Source: Ruminococcus albus AD2013
Lineage (GTDB): Bacteria; Bacillota; Clostridia; Oscillospirales; Ruminococcaceae
Direction of reading: 5' to 3'
Length of the DNA stretch: 64,000 bases
Assembly (NCBI RefSeq): GCF_000526775.1
Contig: NZ_JAGS01000001.1
Location: 434,001-498,000 of the forward strand
Every line of letters begins with the position of its first letter. Position 1 is the first letter of the stretch. The notes beneath the pieces were generated by a model. That model was not told the origin of the DNA and did not search any database. It saw nothing but the letters and a program-made list of their open reading frames with translations. A program made the translations under genes and the position numbers. This document shows, one piece after another, positions 33,355 through 42,166 of the stretch.

Positions 33355-35274
33355 TTATTCTGCCTTGGGCTGCTTCTTTTTAAGAAGTACTAGCATGATC
33401 ATTCCTACTACCGAACCGATAGCAAGTGCAAGTATATACTGTATAGGATTGCCGACAACAGGGAATACGAATATACCGCCGTGAGGTGCTCTGAGGGAAC
33501 AGCCGAATGCCATTGAAAGAGCTCCTGCTGTTCCTGCACCTATCATACAAGAGGGGATAACTCTTGTGGGGTCAGCTGCTGCGTATGGGATAGCACCTTC
33601 AGTGATGAAGCTAAGACCCATTATGTAGTTTACGGGACCGTTTTTGATTTCTTCTTCGGTCCAGCGGTTTTTAAAGAAAGTAGTAGCGAGAGCTATAGCA
33701 ATAGGAGGAACCATTCCGCCGACCATTACGGCTGCCATGATGTCGAAATTCTCAGAAGTGATAGCTGCTGTACCGAATACATAAGCTGCCTTGTTGAAAG
33801 GTCCGCCCATATCTATGGACATCATCGCACCGAGTACAAAGCCCAGAAGCACTTTGCTGGAGCTTCCCATGTTGGTGAGCAGGTTTGCAAGTCCTTCATT
33901 GAGTATACCCATTATCGGGTTGACTGCACACATCATGATAGCAACTATTCCAAGTCCGCCAAGAGGATAGATAAGTACGGGCTTGATGCCGTTGAGTGAT
34001 TTTGGCAGACCATTGCAAGCCTTTTCAAGTGCAAGCATAAGGTAACCGCCGAGGAATCCTGCCAGCAAAGCTCCGAGGAAGCCAGATGGAACATTTCCGT
34101 CGGGGTTTGCAAAGGTTGCGCCAGCTGCCGCCATTGCTCCGCCTGCCATACCGACCAGAAGACCAGGTCTGTCTGCGATACTAAGACCGATATATCCTGC
34201 AAGTATCGGTACCATAAACTGGAAAGCATAGCCGCCGATAGTTTTGAACCACGCTGCTGCTGCCAGATGCGTACCAAAGTCGCCGTCCTGCGGTGCTCCG
34301 CCAAGGGAGTCTATCAGGAATGCCAGAGCTATGAAGATACCGCCTGCTACCGTGAAGGGCAGCATATTCGATACACCGTTCATCAGGTGCTTATAAAGTT
34401 TTCTGCCGAAGTTTTCATCATCGCCCGAAGCTGAAATGCTGCTGTCTGCTCCGCCCTCATGATGATATACTGGAACATCGCCTGATTCAATTCGCTTTAT
34501 CAGTTCTTCAGGGATCTTTATTCCGTCCGACACTTTTGTTTTGAAAACTTTTTTGCCGTCAAAACGTGCCATTTCCACCGTCTTGTCTGCTGCGATTATT
34601 ATACCGTCGCAGTTTTCGATATCCTCTTTAGTGAGAACATTCTTTGCGCCGCCCGAGCCGTTTGTTTCGACTTTTATTGTGATACCAAGCTTTTTGCCCG
34701 CTTTTTCAAGGGCTTCGGCTGCCATATATGTGTGTGCTATACCTGTGGGACAAGCAGTAACGGCAAGTACTCTGTAACCCATTGCCGAAGTCTTTTCTGC
34801 TTTAGGCTCATCGGGATATTTTTCCTTTTCCATATCGTCTATTATCTTTAAGAACTCATCCGCGTCATGTGCACCCAGGAGTTTTTCTCTGAAATCTTCA
34901 TCCATAAGTATTGTCATAAGGCGGGACAGCACTTCAAGATGAACATCACCGTCGTTTGGTGCTGCTATCATGAATAACAGGTTTGAAGGTTCATCATCGA
35001 GAGCTTCATAATCAACGCCATCGGGAACCGTCATAGCCGCCAGAGAAGGAGCCTTTACCGCATCGCTTTTGGCATGGGGGATAGCGATGCCTTCGCCGAC
35101 TGCTGTAGAACCTTTTTCTTCTCTTGCAAGAATTCCCGCTTTGTATGCGTCCTTGTCGGCGATACTGCCGCCTTTTACCTGAAGGTCTATAAGCATATCG
35201 ATCGCTTCGGACTTTGATCTTGGTGAAGCGCCAAGCTGTATGCTGTTCTTACTTAGCAAATCAACTATTTTCAT
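33355..35274 (-). CDS. fruA: Fructose-specific PTS enzyme IIABC
   Basis: 639 residues in the order IIA (1-150; phospho-His 67 in IAIPHAKSD), IIB (165-265; phospho-Cys 175 in VTACPTGIAHTYMAAEALE) and IIC (285-639; eight or more helices, motif ISIADRPGLLVGMAGG). It transports fructose and delivers fructose-1-phosphate, the substrate of the kinase encoded just upstream. AGGAGG before the ATG; 25 bases after fruK. Confidence 0.92.
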   Translation of the reverse strand: MKIVDLLSKNSIQLGASPRSKSEAIDMLIDLQVKGGSIADKDAYKAGILAREEKGSTAVGEGIAIPHAKSDAVKAPSLAAMTVPDGVDYEALDDEPSNLLFMIAAPNDGDVHLEVLSRLMTILMDEDFREKLLGAHDADEFLKIIDDMEKEKYPDEPKAEKTSAMGYRVLAVTACPTGIAHTYMAAEALEKAGKKLGITIKVETNGSGGAKNVLTKEDIENCDGIIIAADKTVEMARFDGKKVFKTKVSDGIKIPEELIKRIESGDVPVYHHEGGADSSISASGDDENFGRKLYKHLMNGVSNMLPFTVAGGIFIALAFLIDSLGGAPQDGDFGTHLAAAAWFKTIGGYAFQFMVPILAGYIGLSIADRPGLLVGMAGGAMAAAGATFANPDGNVPSGFLGALLAGFLGGYLMLALEKACNGLPKSLNGIKPVLIYPLGGLGIVAIMMCAVNPIMGILNEGLANLLTNMGSSSKVLLGFVLGAMMSIDMGGPFNKAAYVFGTAAITSENFDIMAAVMVGGMVPPIAIALATTFFKNRWTEEEIKNGPVNYIMGLSFITEGAIPYAAADPTRVIPSCMIGAGTAGALSMAFGCSLRAPHGGIFVFPVVGNPIQYILALAIGSVVGMIMLVLLKKKQPKAE

Positions 35275-35299
35275 AAATTTTCCTCCTTCTCTGATGATA

Positions 35300-36199
35300 T
35301 CAAAGTGTATTCAGAAGCTCTGTTATTTTTTCTTTTGTAGCTAGGCCGTCTGAAAATGCTGTTGCTCCGCCAGCCGCTGTTCCGAGCTTCAGCGCATATT
35401 CGTAATCGCCCTCTGCCGAACCTGCCACAAAGCCTGCTACCATTGAATCGCCTGCTCCAACCGAATTTTTAACGATGCCTTTGCAAACTCCGCTTATGTG
35501 AGTTTCCCCGTTTTCGTCAACAAGAAGTGCACCGTCGCCTGCCATAGATATCAGCACGTTCTTTGCACCCTTTTCCTGAAGCTTTCTGGCATATTTTTCT
35601 ATCTCATCGATAGTGGTGAGTTTTACGCCGAACATCTCACCCAGCTCGTGATTATTTGGCTTGATAAGGAACGGTTCATATTTCAGAACATTCAGCAGAA
35701 GATCTTTTGTAGCGTCCACAACTGTCATGATATTCCTGCACGAAAGCCGCTGTAAGATCTTCTCGTATATATCGGAAGGCAGGCTGTTGGGTATACTTCC
35801 TGCTAGTATTAGCGTGTCGCCGTCTTTCAGTTTATCAAGTTTCCCGAAAAGTGCAGCGAGGGCATTTTCATCAATGTGAGGTCCCTGTCCGTTGATCTCG
35901 GTCTCTTCGTTGGTTTTTATTTTTACGTTTATGCGGGAATTGCCTTTTTCAAGTCTGACAAAATCAGCGTCGATGCCCATAGCCATTAATCCGTTTTCGA
36001 TAGCCTCACCGGTAAAGCCTGCTGTAAAGCCCAGCGCTTTTGACTTTATTCCCAACTCGTTAAGCACTATAGAAACGTTTATTCCCTTTCCGCCGAAGAA
36101 CATCTCTTCGTAAGAAGCACGGTTTACTTCACCAGTTTTCAGTTTCTCCATGCGGACAACATAATCGATTGCAGGATTAAATGTTACTGTGTATACCAT
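35300..36199 (-). CDS. fruK: 1-phosphofructokinase
   Basis: 299 residues, PfkB family. The N-terminal signature FFGGKGINVSIVLNELG and the C-terminal catalytic motif VGAGDSMVAGF near residue 245 are intact. It converts fructose-1-phosphate to fructose-1,6-bisphosphate with ATP. It starts directly after the fruR stop and precedes fruA, the normal fru operon order. Confidence 0.93.
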   Translation of the reverse strand: MVYTVTFNPAIDYVVRMEKLKTGEVNRASYEEMFFGGKGINVSIVLNELGIKSKALGFTAGFTGEAIENGLMAMGIDADFVRLEKGNSRINVKIKTNEETEINGQGPHIDENALAALFGKLDKLKDGDTLILAGSIPNSLPSDIYEKILQRLSCRNIMTVVDATKDLLLNVLKYEPFLIKPNNHELGEMFGVKLTTIDEIEKYARKLQEKGAKNVLISMAGDGALLVDENGETHISGVCKGIVKNSVGAGDSMVAGFVAGSAEGDYEYALKLGTAAGGATAFSDGLATKEKITELLNTL

Positions 36200-36946
36200 C
36201 TACATTACCTCCTTAATATTTGTTGCTGACAAATACTTCTTGTCACCGAGTTTGTCGGTTATTATCATTACCCGTCCCAGATCAGCAAAAGATACTGATG
36301 TGATCTGCTCGAATTTGGAATGATCTGCAAGAATATAAACCATTCTGCTGTTTCTTATCACCGCAGTTTTTACGCTCGCTTCGTTTCTGTCGGGTGTGGA
36401 GATATCTCCTGAAAGTGAGATGCCGTTTGCACCGATAAAACTCTTGGTGAAGTTGTAGCTTTGCAGACTGCTCACACATTCCGCACCTACGATAGCTTCG
36501 GTAGCAAGCTTTATCTCACCTGCGGGTATAAATACTTTAAATCCTCGCTGTGCCAGCTTCTTTGCGTGGATGAATGCGTTGGTCACAAAGGTAACATCCT
36601 TATCGGGGATAAAGTCTATCATCTTTTCGGTAGTAGTACCTGCGTCAATGAATACGAAATCTCCATCATCGATAAGTGATGCTGCATATCTTGCAATAGC
36701 CAGTTTTTCATCATTGAACAGTTTTGACTTTTTCTCTATATCCTGTTCTTCATATACAAATGAGTCATTTACCGAGATCGCACCGCCGTGAACCTTAACA
36801 AGAAGTCCTTTTTTTGCTAGAGCGTTAAGATCGCGCCTTACTGTAGATTCAGAAGCGTTCAGCAGCTCGCAAAGCTCTCCCAGCTGTACACTTTTGTTGG
36901 AATTAACTGAATTTAAGATTATCGAATGTCTTTCCTCAGTAAGCAT
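36200..36946 (-). CDS. fruR: DeoR-family repressor of the fructose operon
   Basis: 248 residues. N-terminal HTH with ASESTVRRDLNALAKKGLLV, then a sugar-phosphate-sensing domain with DAGTTTEKMIDFIP near residue 100 and GANGISLSGDISTPDRNEA. It is first in the operon fruR-fruK-fruA-HPr and should repress it until fructose-1-phosphate appears. GAGGTG stands before the ATG. Confidence 0.9.
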   Translation of the reverse strand: MLTEERHSIILNSVNSNKSVQLGELCELLNASESTVRRDLNALAKKGLLVKVHGGAISVNDSFVYEEQDIEKKSKLFNDEKLAIARYAASLIDDGDFVFIDAGTTTEKMIDFIPDKDVTFVTNAFIHAKKLAQRGFKVFIPAGEIKLATEAIVGAECVSSLQSYNFTKSFIGANGISLSGDISTPDRNEASVKTAVIRNSRMVYILADHSKFEQITSVSFADLGRVMIITDKLGDKKYLSATNIKEVM

Positions 36947-36998
36947 TATCGATCACCTCTTGTGTTCCTTTTGAACGAATTTGACTGTTTCTAACGTA

Positions 36999-37027
36999 AA
37001 TATATCATATTATTTCTTGTAAGTCAA
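36999..37027 (-). promoter_or_regulatory. Promoter of the fru operon
   Basis: Minus strand: TTGACT (37027-37022), 17 bp, TATATT (37004-36999). Directly upstream lie the near-repeats TGAATGAAAA and TGAATGATTT (about 37033-37052), candidate FruR sites. Confidence 0.65.
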
Positions 37028-37259
37028 GGAAAATCATTCATTTTCATTCAAAATAAATCATTTTTGTATAACCGTACACTTCTGATGGCAATGGATTGGT
37101 GATTATGAATAAATTGATCTGACTATTCCTTTCACTATCACTGCACATAGTTTCATAAATAGTCATATAAGTGCGGTACTCGGCACTTCAGCCCATGCGT
37201 GAGCTGAAAGTCTCCCGGCTTATTCTCAAAAAAGTATGATATGCGGAATATCTGTAAAC

Positions 37260-37946
37260 TCAGGCTGCCTGACGTTTTTTCATCTTCTGCCAGCTGAAAA
37301 AGCTGTATATATCATTTACAAGAAATACTGCAAAGCATACAACGACCGATATGTAGCGTGTGTCGGTAATACTGGCCATTATCCAGAGTATTATCAGGAC
37401 GATATCATTGGCTGAATATGCTATGGCATAAAAGGGACTTCTCCTGAATGTCAGGTAGACGGCTATAAAGCTCGTTGTGACCGATAGTGTGCTTGGAATG
37501 ATTTTTGCGGTATGGAACATCTGTAATATGAAATAGAATACGATGGTCACTATCGTTGCCAAAACAAACATAAACACTGTTTCACTTTTACTTATGCTGT
37601 TGACCCTAACTTCTGCTCTGTTGCCGTTAAATGGATTGCGAAGCCATGAGATAAGAGCAAATACAGCCATAGGCATCGTCATTCCGAGGTAAGTGACCAT
37701 TTCTCCGAAATACGAGAATTTATAGGAGATGATCCCGTACAACAGGCTGAATATTATAACAAGCACCTGACCGACAGGATTGCCTTTTGCATTGAATATC
37801 AGGTAAGTTACACCGATCAGTGAAGCACATAAAGTCAGATAACTGCTCCTGTCAAATACAAAAAACGAAGTCAGAACAAGCAGAGTTGAAATGCTCCAAA
37901 GCATGATCTCAGACTTGGAAAAATATTCTTTGATACGTTTTATCAT
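37260..37946 (-). CDS. pnuC: PnuC-family vitamin/nucleoside transporter
   Basis: 228 residues from the ATG at 37946; GGAGGAAAA precedes it and the longer open frame runs into the structured leader. About seven membrane helices, with the PnuC parts NAKGNPVGQVLVIIFSLLYG, SANDIVLIILW and the C-terminal VNDIYSFFSWQKM. PnuC proteins bring in nicotinamide riboside; relatives take thiamine (PnuT) or riboflavin (PnuX). The ligand here depends on the leader RNA. Gene stands alone. Confidence 0.85.
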   Translation of the reverse strand: MIKRIKEYFSKSEIMLWSISTLLVLTSFFVFDRSSYLTLCASLIGVTYLIFNAKGNPVGQVLVIIFSLLYGIISYKFSYFGEMVTYLGMTMPMAVFALISWLRNPFNGNRAEVRVNSISKSETVFMFVLATIVTIVFYFILQMFHTAKIIPSTLSVTTSFIAVYLTFRRSPFYAIAYSANDIVLIILWIMASITDTRYISVVVCFAVFLVNDIYSFFSWQKMKKRQAA

Positions 37947-37954
37947 TCTGTTTT

Positions 37955-38050
37955 CCTCCAAAAAATAAAGCATCTGCGCACACATCTTCAAAGACCTAAC
38001 GATGTGTGAACAAATGCTTTACGCATTTCTACCCGGTGGCAGTTTCTATA
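37955..38050 (-). ncRNA. Structured leader of pnuC, candidate riboswitch
   Basis: Reading 5'-3' on the minus strand: hairpin AAATGC-GTAAA-GCATTT (38028-38012); hairpin CACACATC/GATGTGTG with a 14-base loop (38008-37979); then CAGATGCTTT (37976-37967), which can pair instead with AAAGCATTTG of the first hairpin; then GGAGG. The exclusive pairing next to the ribosome site is what a translational riboswitch needs. NAD+-II-type leaders are known before pnuC, but I cannot confirm the class by eye. Confidence 0.55.
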
Positions 38051-38058
38051 TTGTTTAT

Positions 38059-38087
38059 ATCATAGCACGAAGGCTTAAAAAAGTCAA
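38059..38087 (-). promoter_or_regulatory. Promoter of pnuC
   Basis: Minus strand: TTGACT (38087-38082), 17 bp, TATGAT (38064-38059); start point near 38052, so the leader is about 105 bases. Confidence 0.7.
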
Positions 38088-38126
38088 TACATGGCGTAAA
38101 TGGCAAATCATAATGGGTAGCTGTTT

Positions 38127-39881
38127 TTAGTTCTCTGCCAGCCTGTATTTCTGTCCGTAAGCAGTATAGTTTTCAATAAACTGCGGAGTTCTTTTGGCTT
38201 TCAGCGCAGTCATATATTCGTGATTAAGGAGTTTTGCCTGTCCTATCTCGATTATGGATACAGCTACATTGGAGCAGTGATCGGATACTCTCTCGCAGTT
38301 TATTAGCAGATCGGAGAGATATACGCCAAGTTCGGGACTGCATTCGCCTGTACGAAGTCTGGAGATATGCTTATCACGTATCGTGGCTGTCAGGTCATCG
38401 ATTACTTCTTCCAGCGGTTCAACAGTCATTGCAATATTGGTATCCTGCTCGGAAAATGCCCTGACAGTTATCTCCGATATCTCGGTAAGTGCAGCAAACA
38501 GTGTGGCAAAATCAGCTCTCGCACTGTCAGAGAAGTTCTGATTATTCTGATTCATCTCCGCACCTATCTCTATCATGTTTATTGCGTGGTCGCTGATACG
38601 CTCAAAATCGCCTATACTGTGGAGAAGTTCGGTTACGGTACGGCTGTCCTCATCAGTCAGGTTGCGTGATGAAAGTTCCAGAAGGAATGTTGACAGCTGG
38701 TCTTCCATGACATCAAGTTCCTGTTCCTTCTCCTCAATGCTCACAACGCCTTTCTGCGTATAATTGAACATCGCTGACAAGGCTTCATGCAGTGCCTCCA
38801 TTGCCATAACTGCCATTTCCTTTGTCCTCTCTCTGCACTGTGAAGCTGCAAGGGGAGGGTTTGCAAGCAAACGCTTGTCGAGAAGTACCTCATCTTCTTT
38901 TTCTTTTGAGTTGGGTATAAGCTTTTTAGCAAGCTTTACAAGTTGATTTGAGAACGGCAGCAGGATAACTGTGGTCATTATATTGAATACGGAGTGTACC
39001 CCTGCTACCTCAACAGCACCTATGGGCTTATCCACAAAGCTGAAATTGAACAGTCCGTTTGCAATGTAAAACAGGGTCAGACAAACGATAGTACCGATGA
39101 TGTTGAAAGACATATGCACGGCTGTTACTCTTTTGGCGTTTTTGTTTACACCGATAGAGGAAAGCAGAGCGGTCACGCAGGTGCCGATGTTCTGTCCCAT
39201 GATGATGGGTATAGCCATACGATAAGATATAGCACCTGTCATAGCAAGTGCCTGTAAAATACCTACTGAAGCCGCAGATGACTGTATGATACCTGTGAAC
39301 AGTGCACCAAACAATACGCTGAGTATCGGATTTTTGAATGCGATAAGCATATCCGAGAAGCCTTTGGTCTCAGCAATGGGAGATACTGCATCTTTCATAA
39401 GCTGCATTCCGTACATCAGCACTGCAAATCCCACCATTATGGTACCGATATCCTGTCGTTTCTTTTTCTTGCTCATCATCAGCATTGCTATACCGATAAG
39501 GGCAACGATAGGCGCGAAGTTTTCGGGTTTCAGCATTGAGATGGCGATGTTGTCGCTTTTTATACCTGCGGTACTGAGAAGCCATGCGGTAAGCGTAGTG
39601 CCGATGTTTGAACCCATGATAACGCCCACAGTCTGCTCAAGCTCCATGATACCCGAATTTACAAGTCCCACAAGCATTACTGTCATAGCAGATGACGACT
39701 GCACTGCGATGGTTATGCCTGCACCCAGTGCCATGCTCTTGACAGGATTTGAAGTCATTTTTTTCAGCGTGCTTTCAAGCTTGCCGCCTGCGACTTTTTC
39801 AAGGCTTTTTGACATAACGTGCATTCCGAAAAGGAAGAACGCCAGTCCTCCGCATAGTGTACATATCGAAAAAATATTCAT
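38127..39881 (-). CDS. Na/phosphate cotransporter family protein with PhoU-like tail
   Basis: 584 residues. Two inverted NptA repeats carry the motifs VQSSSAMTVMLVGLVNSG near residue 60 and IIQSSAASVGILQALAMTG near 195. Residues 350-560 form a PhoU-like helical domain. It imports phosphate with sodium, or senses it. It is the last gene of an operon behind phoB- and phoR-like genes, so it is probably induced by low phosphate. Confidence 0.88.
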   Translation of the reverse strand: MNIFSICTLCGGLAFFLFGMHVMSKSLEKVAGGKLESTLKKMTSNPVKSMALGAGITIAVQSSSAMTVMLVGLVNSGIMELEQTVGVIMGSNIGTTLTAWLLSTAGIKSDNIAISMLKPENFAPIVALIGIAMLMMSKKKKRQDIGTIMVGFAVLMYGMQLMKDAVSPIAETKGFSDMLIAFKNPILSVLFGALFTGIIQSSAASVGILQALAMTGAISYRMAIPIIMGQNIGTCVTALLSSIGVNKNAKRVTAVHMSFNIIGTIVCLTLFYIANGLFNFSFVDKPIGAVEVAGVHSVFNIMTTVILLPFSNQLVKLAKKLIPNSKEKEDEVLLDKRLLANPPLAASQCRERTKEMAVMAMEALHEALSAMFNYTQKGVVSIEEKEQELDVMEDQLSTFLLELSSRNLTDEDSRTVTELLHSIGDFERISDHAINMIEIGAEMNQNNQNFSDSARADFATLFAALTEISEITVRAFSEQDTNIAMTVEPLEEVIDDLTATIRDKHISRLRTGECSPELGVYLSDLLINCERVSDHCSNVAVSIIEIGQAKLLNHEYMTALKAKRTPQFIENYTAYGQKYRLAEN

Positions 39882-39890
39882 AACTGTCTC

Positions 39891-41195
39891 CTATCTGAAA
39901 TTTACACTTATTGTTGTCCCGACTCCCACAGTGCTTTCTACATCTATCTTTGCTCCGTGGCGGTCTGCTATATGCCTAACTATCGACAGTCCGAGACCTG
40001 TTCCGCCTTTTGCGCGGCTGCGGCTTTTGTCAACACGGTAGAAACGCTCAAAAATACGCGGGATACTTTCTTTCGGTATACCAATACCCGTATCGGCTAT
40101 GATGAATTTTTTATCCTCGATGGTAATGTCGATATTGCCGTTTTCACGGTTGTACTTTATAGCATTGTCGATGAGATTGTAGATAAGCTCGGTCAGTTCG
40201 GTATGATTGCCTTTTACAGTTTCGGAAGTTCCGTGAATAGTGATACGAACACCTTTCTTTTCAGCCTGCCCTGAAAGTCTTTCCTTACATTCCTCTGTAA
40301 CAGCGGCGATATCAACCACATCGTCCAGTGACAGTGAATTAACTGTATCAAGCTCTGACAAACGCAGTATATCGCTGATAAGCATTTGCAGTCTTGCGGT
40401 CTCTGTTCTGATATTTCCCGCAAACTTTCTGCTGTCTTCTCCCTGTGCCATGCCTGTTTCGATAAGTTCTGCATAACCCGATATGGAAGTCAGCGGTGTT
40501 TTAAGCTCGTGAGAAACATTTGCCGTGAATTCCTGTCGCATAAGTTCCTGCGAGCTTCTTACATTTTTTATTTCCTCGGCAAGAGGGATTATCTCGCTGT
40601 ATATCCCCATTTCTTCGGGCGACTTGTCCTTTTCGATCATTTCGGGGATGCGTTTAAGCGGTGCTATAAGCTTGTCCGTAAGCTTCACGGAAACGAACAT
40701 TGATACCAATATGATGCAGATAGTTACAATGAGTATCAGCAGCATAGAGCGCTCAAACAGCCTGAATATCGAATCTGAACGGATAGATACACGCAGGATA
40801 TTGCCGTCATCGAGTTTGACTGCGTAATAGTAATCTTCCGTTCCGATAGTGTCAGAATAACGTGTATCGCTTCCTGTTCCGTTTTCAATGGCTTCGATTA
40901 TCTCGGGGCGGTCAAGGTGATTTTTCATATTTACAGCATCGGCGTCACTTTCGTACAATATCGCACCGTCTTTTTTGATAAGCGTGATACGGAAGTCTTC
41001 CTGTGTGAAACGTTCAAGTTCATCGGGAGAGCTTATCTTATCATAGCACTGTGCAACGATATTACATTCATGTGCCAGATTTTCCTTGACTTCCTTATGA
41101 AAAAATCCGTAGCATACAAAAGTAGTTATAACGATACCGATTATGGCTGTGACTATCCCCATATAGAACAAGCTGAATTCGATTTTTCTTTCCAT
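39891..41195 (-). CDS. Sensor histidine kinase, PhoR-like
   Basis: 434 residues. Two membrane helices (10-32 and about 150-172) enclose an extracellular sensor; then HAMP-like segment, the phospho-acceptor His in NVSHELKTPLTSISGYAEL near residue 235 and the ATPase boxes LIYNLIDNAIKYN, IADTGIGIP and GTGLGLSIVRHIA. Partner of the response regulator one base upstream. Likely phosphate sensor, from the Na/Pi gene in the same operon. Confidence 0.9.
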   Translation of the reverse strand: MERKIEFSLFYMGIVTAIIGIVITTFVCYGFFHKEVKENLAHECNIVAQCYDKISSPDELERFTQEDFRITLIKKDGAILYESDADAVNMKNHLDRPEIIEAIENGTGSDTRYSDTIGTEDYYYAVKLDDGNILRVSIRSDSIFRLFERSMLLILIVTICIILVSMFVSVKLTDKLIAPLKRIPEMIEKDKSPEEMGIYSEIIPLAEEIKNVRSSQELMRQEFTANVSHELKTPLTSISGYAELIETGMAQGEDSRKFAGNIRTETARLQMLISDILRLSELDTVNSLSLDDVVDIAAVTEECKERLSGQAEKKGVRITIHGTSETVKGNHTELTELIYNLIDNAIKYNRENGNIDITIEDKKFIIADTGIGIPKESIPRIFERFYRVDKSRSRAKGGTGLGLSIVRHIADRHGAKIDVESTVGVGTTISVNFR

Positions 41196-41196
41196 A

Positions 41197-41865
41197 TCAC
41201 TCGTCCTTATCCAGCTTGTAGCCTACATTACGAACTGTCACGATATATTTTCCGTATTCTCCCAGCTTTGCCCTGAGTGTACGGATATGCACATCAAGAG
41301 TTCTTCCCGTGCTGTCATGTCCCCATATCCTGTCAAGTATATCATCACGCCTGAGCACTATCTTCGGATTTTCCATGAACATTTTCAGCAGTTCAAATTC
41401 CTTATAAGTAAGCTCTATTGTTTTTCCATCTAAGATGACATCTCTTGTTTTTTCAGATATCGTCAGCTTCTCGAACGTCAGCCGATCTTCTGTATTCTTT
41501 GTTATTCCCCTAAGTCTCGCCTTTACACGGCTGACCATCTCCATTACCCCGAAAGGTTTGCACATATAATCGTCAGCCCCAAGGTCTAGCCCCTTTACGC
41601 GGTCAAGCTCTGTGGTCTTTGCAGATATGATAATAACAGGTATTTTTTCGTAAATAGCATTACAGCGAAGCTTTTTCAGTATCGTAAGCCCATCATCATC
41701 GGGAAGCATTATATCCAGCAGTATCAGGTCGGGTATCCTGTTTTCCAGCGCTTTATAGAAACCCTCGGAACTCTCAAAGCTCATAACTTCAAAATTATTT
41801 TTTTCAAGGGCATAGCTTTCGAGCTCCCTGATGCTTTCTTCATCTTCAACTATATATATAAGCAC
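41197..41865 (-). CDS. Response regulator, OmpR/PhoB type
   Basis: 222 residues. The receiver domain has the phosphorylated Asp in LILLDIMLPDDDG near residue 54 and Lys in GADDYMCKPFG near 104. The C-terminal winged helix ends with GRTLDVHIRTLRAKLGEYG and VRNVGYKL. First gene of the regulator-kinase-transporter operon. Confidence 0.92.
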   Translation of the reverse strand: MLIYIVEDEESIRELESYALEKNNFEVMSFESSEGFYKALENRIPDLILLDIMLPDDDGLTILKKLRCNAIYEKIPVIIISAKTTELDRVKGLDLGADDYMCKPFGVMEMVSRVKARLRGITKNTEDRLTFEKLTISEKTRDVILDGKTIELTYKEFELLKMFMENPKIVLRRDDILDRIWGHDSTGRTLDVHIRTLRAKLGEYGKYIVTVRNVGYKLDKDE

Positions 41866-42093
41866 TTAATCACGCCCCTTTAATAGAAAGTATATCATAT
41901 CAATGTAAACTTGAATAGTATCGGTATGTTAAAATCAGGTTAAATAAAAGAGCAAATTACATATAAAGATGATTTGCTTTGATGTGAATATTCTTCTTTG
42001 CTATTCTACTCCACCGATCGGGACAAAACAGAGTGTTATTACATTCTGTTTGTATATTATCATTTCCATTTGTTGATATCAGTTGTAAAGAGA

Positions 42094-42126
42094 AAGGCTG
42101 CGTAACCATACGGATCACGCAGCCTT
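42094..42126 (-). terminator. Terminator after the cystatin-like gene
   Basis: AAGGCTGCGT/ACGCAGCCTT stem (42094-42103 and 42117-42126), T-rich tail on the minus strand. Confidence 0.75.
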
Positions 42127-42166
42127 ATTTTAAAATCTTAAATATCTCTTTTTGTTCTGTTTTGTA

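Noticed and set aside
37955..38050. TPP riboswitch in the pnuC leader (for a PnuT-type thiamine transporter)
   Set aside because: The conserved CTGAGA and ACCTGATCTGG elements are absent.
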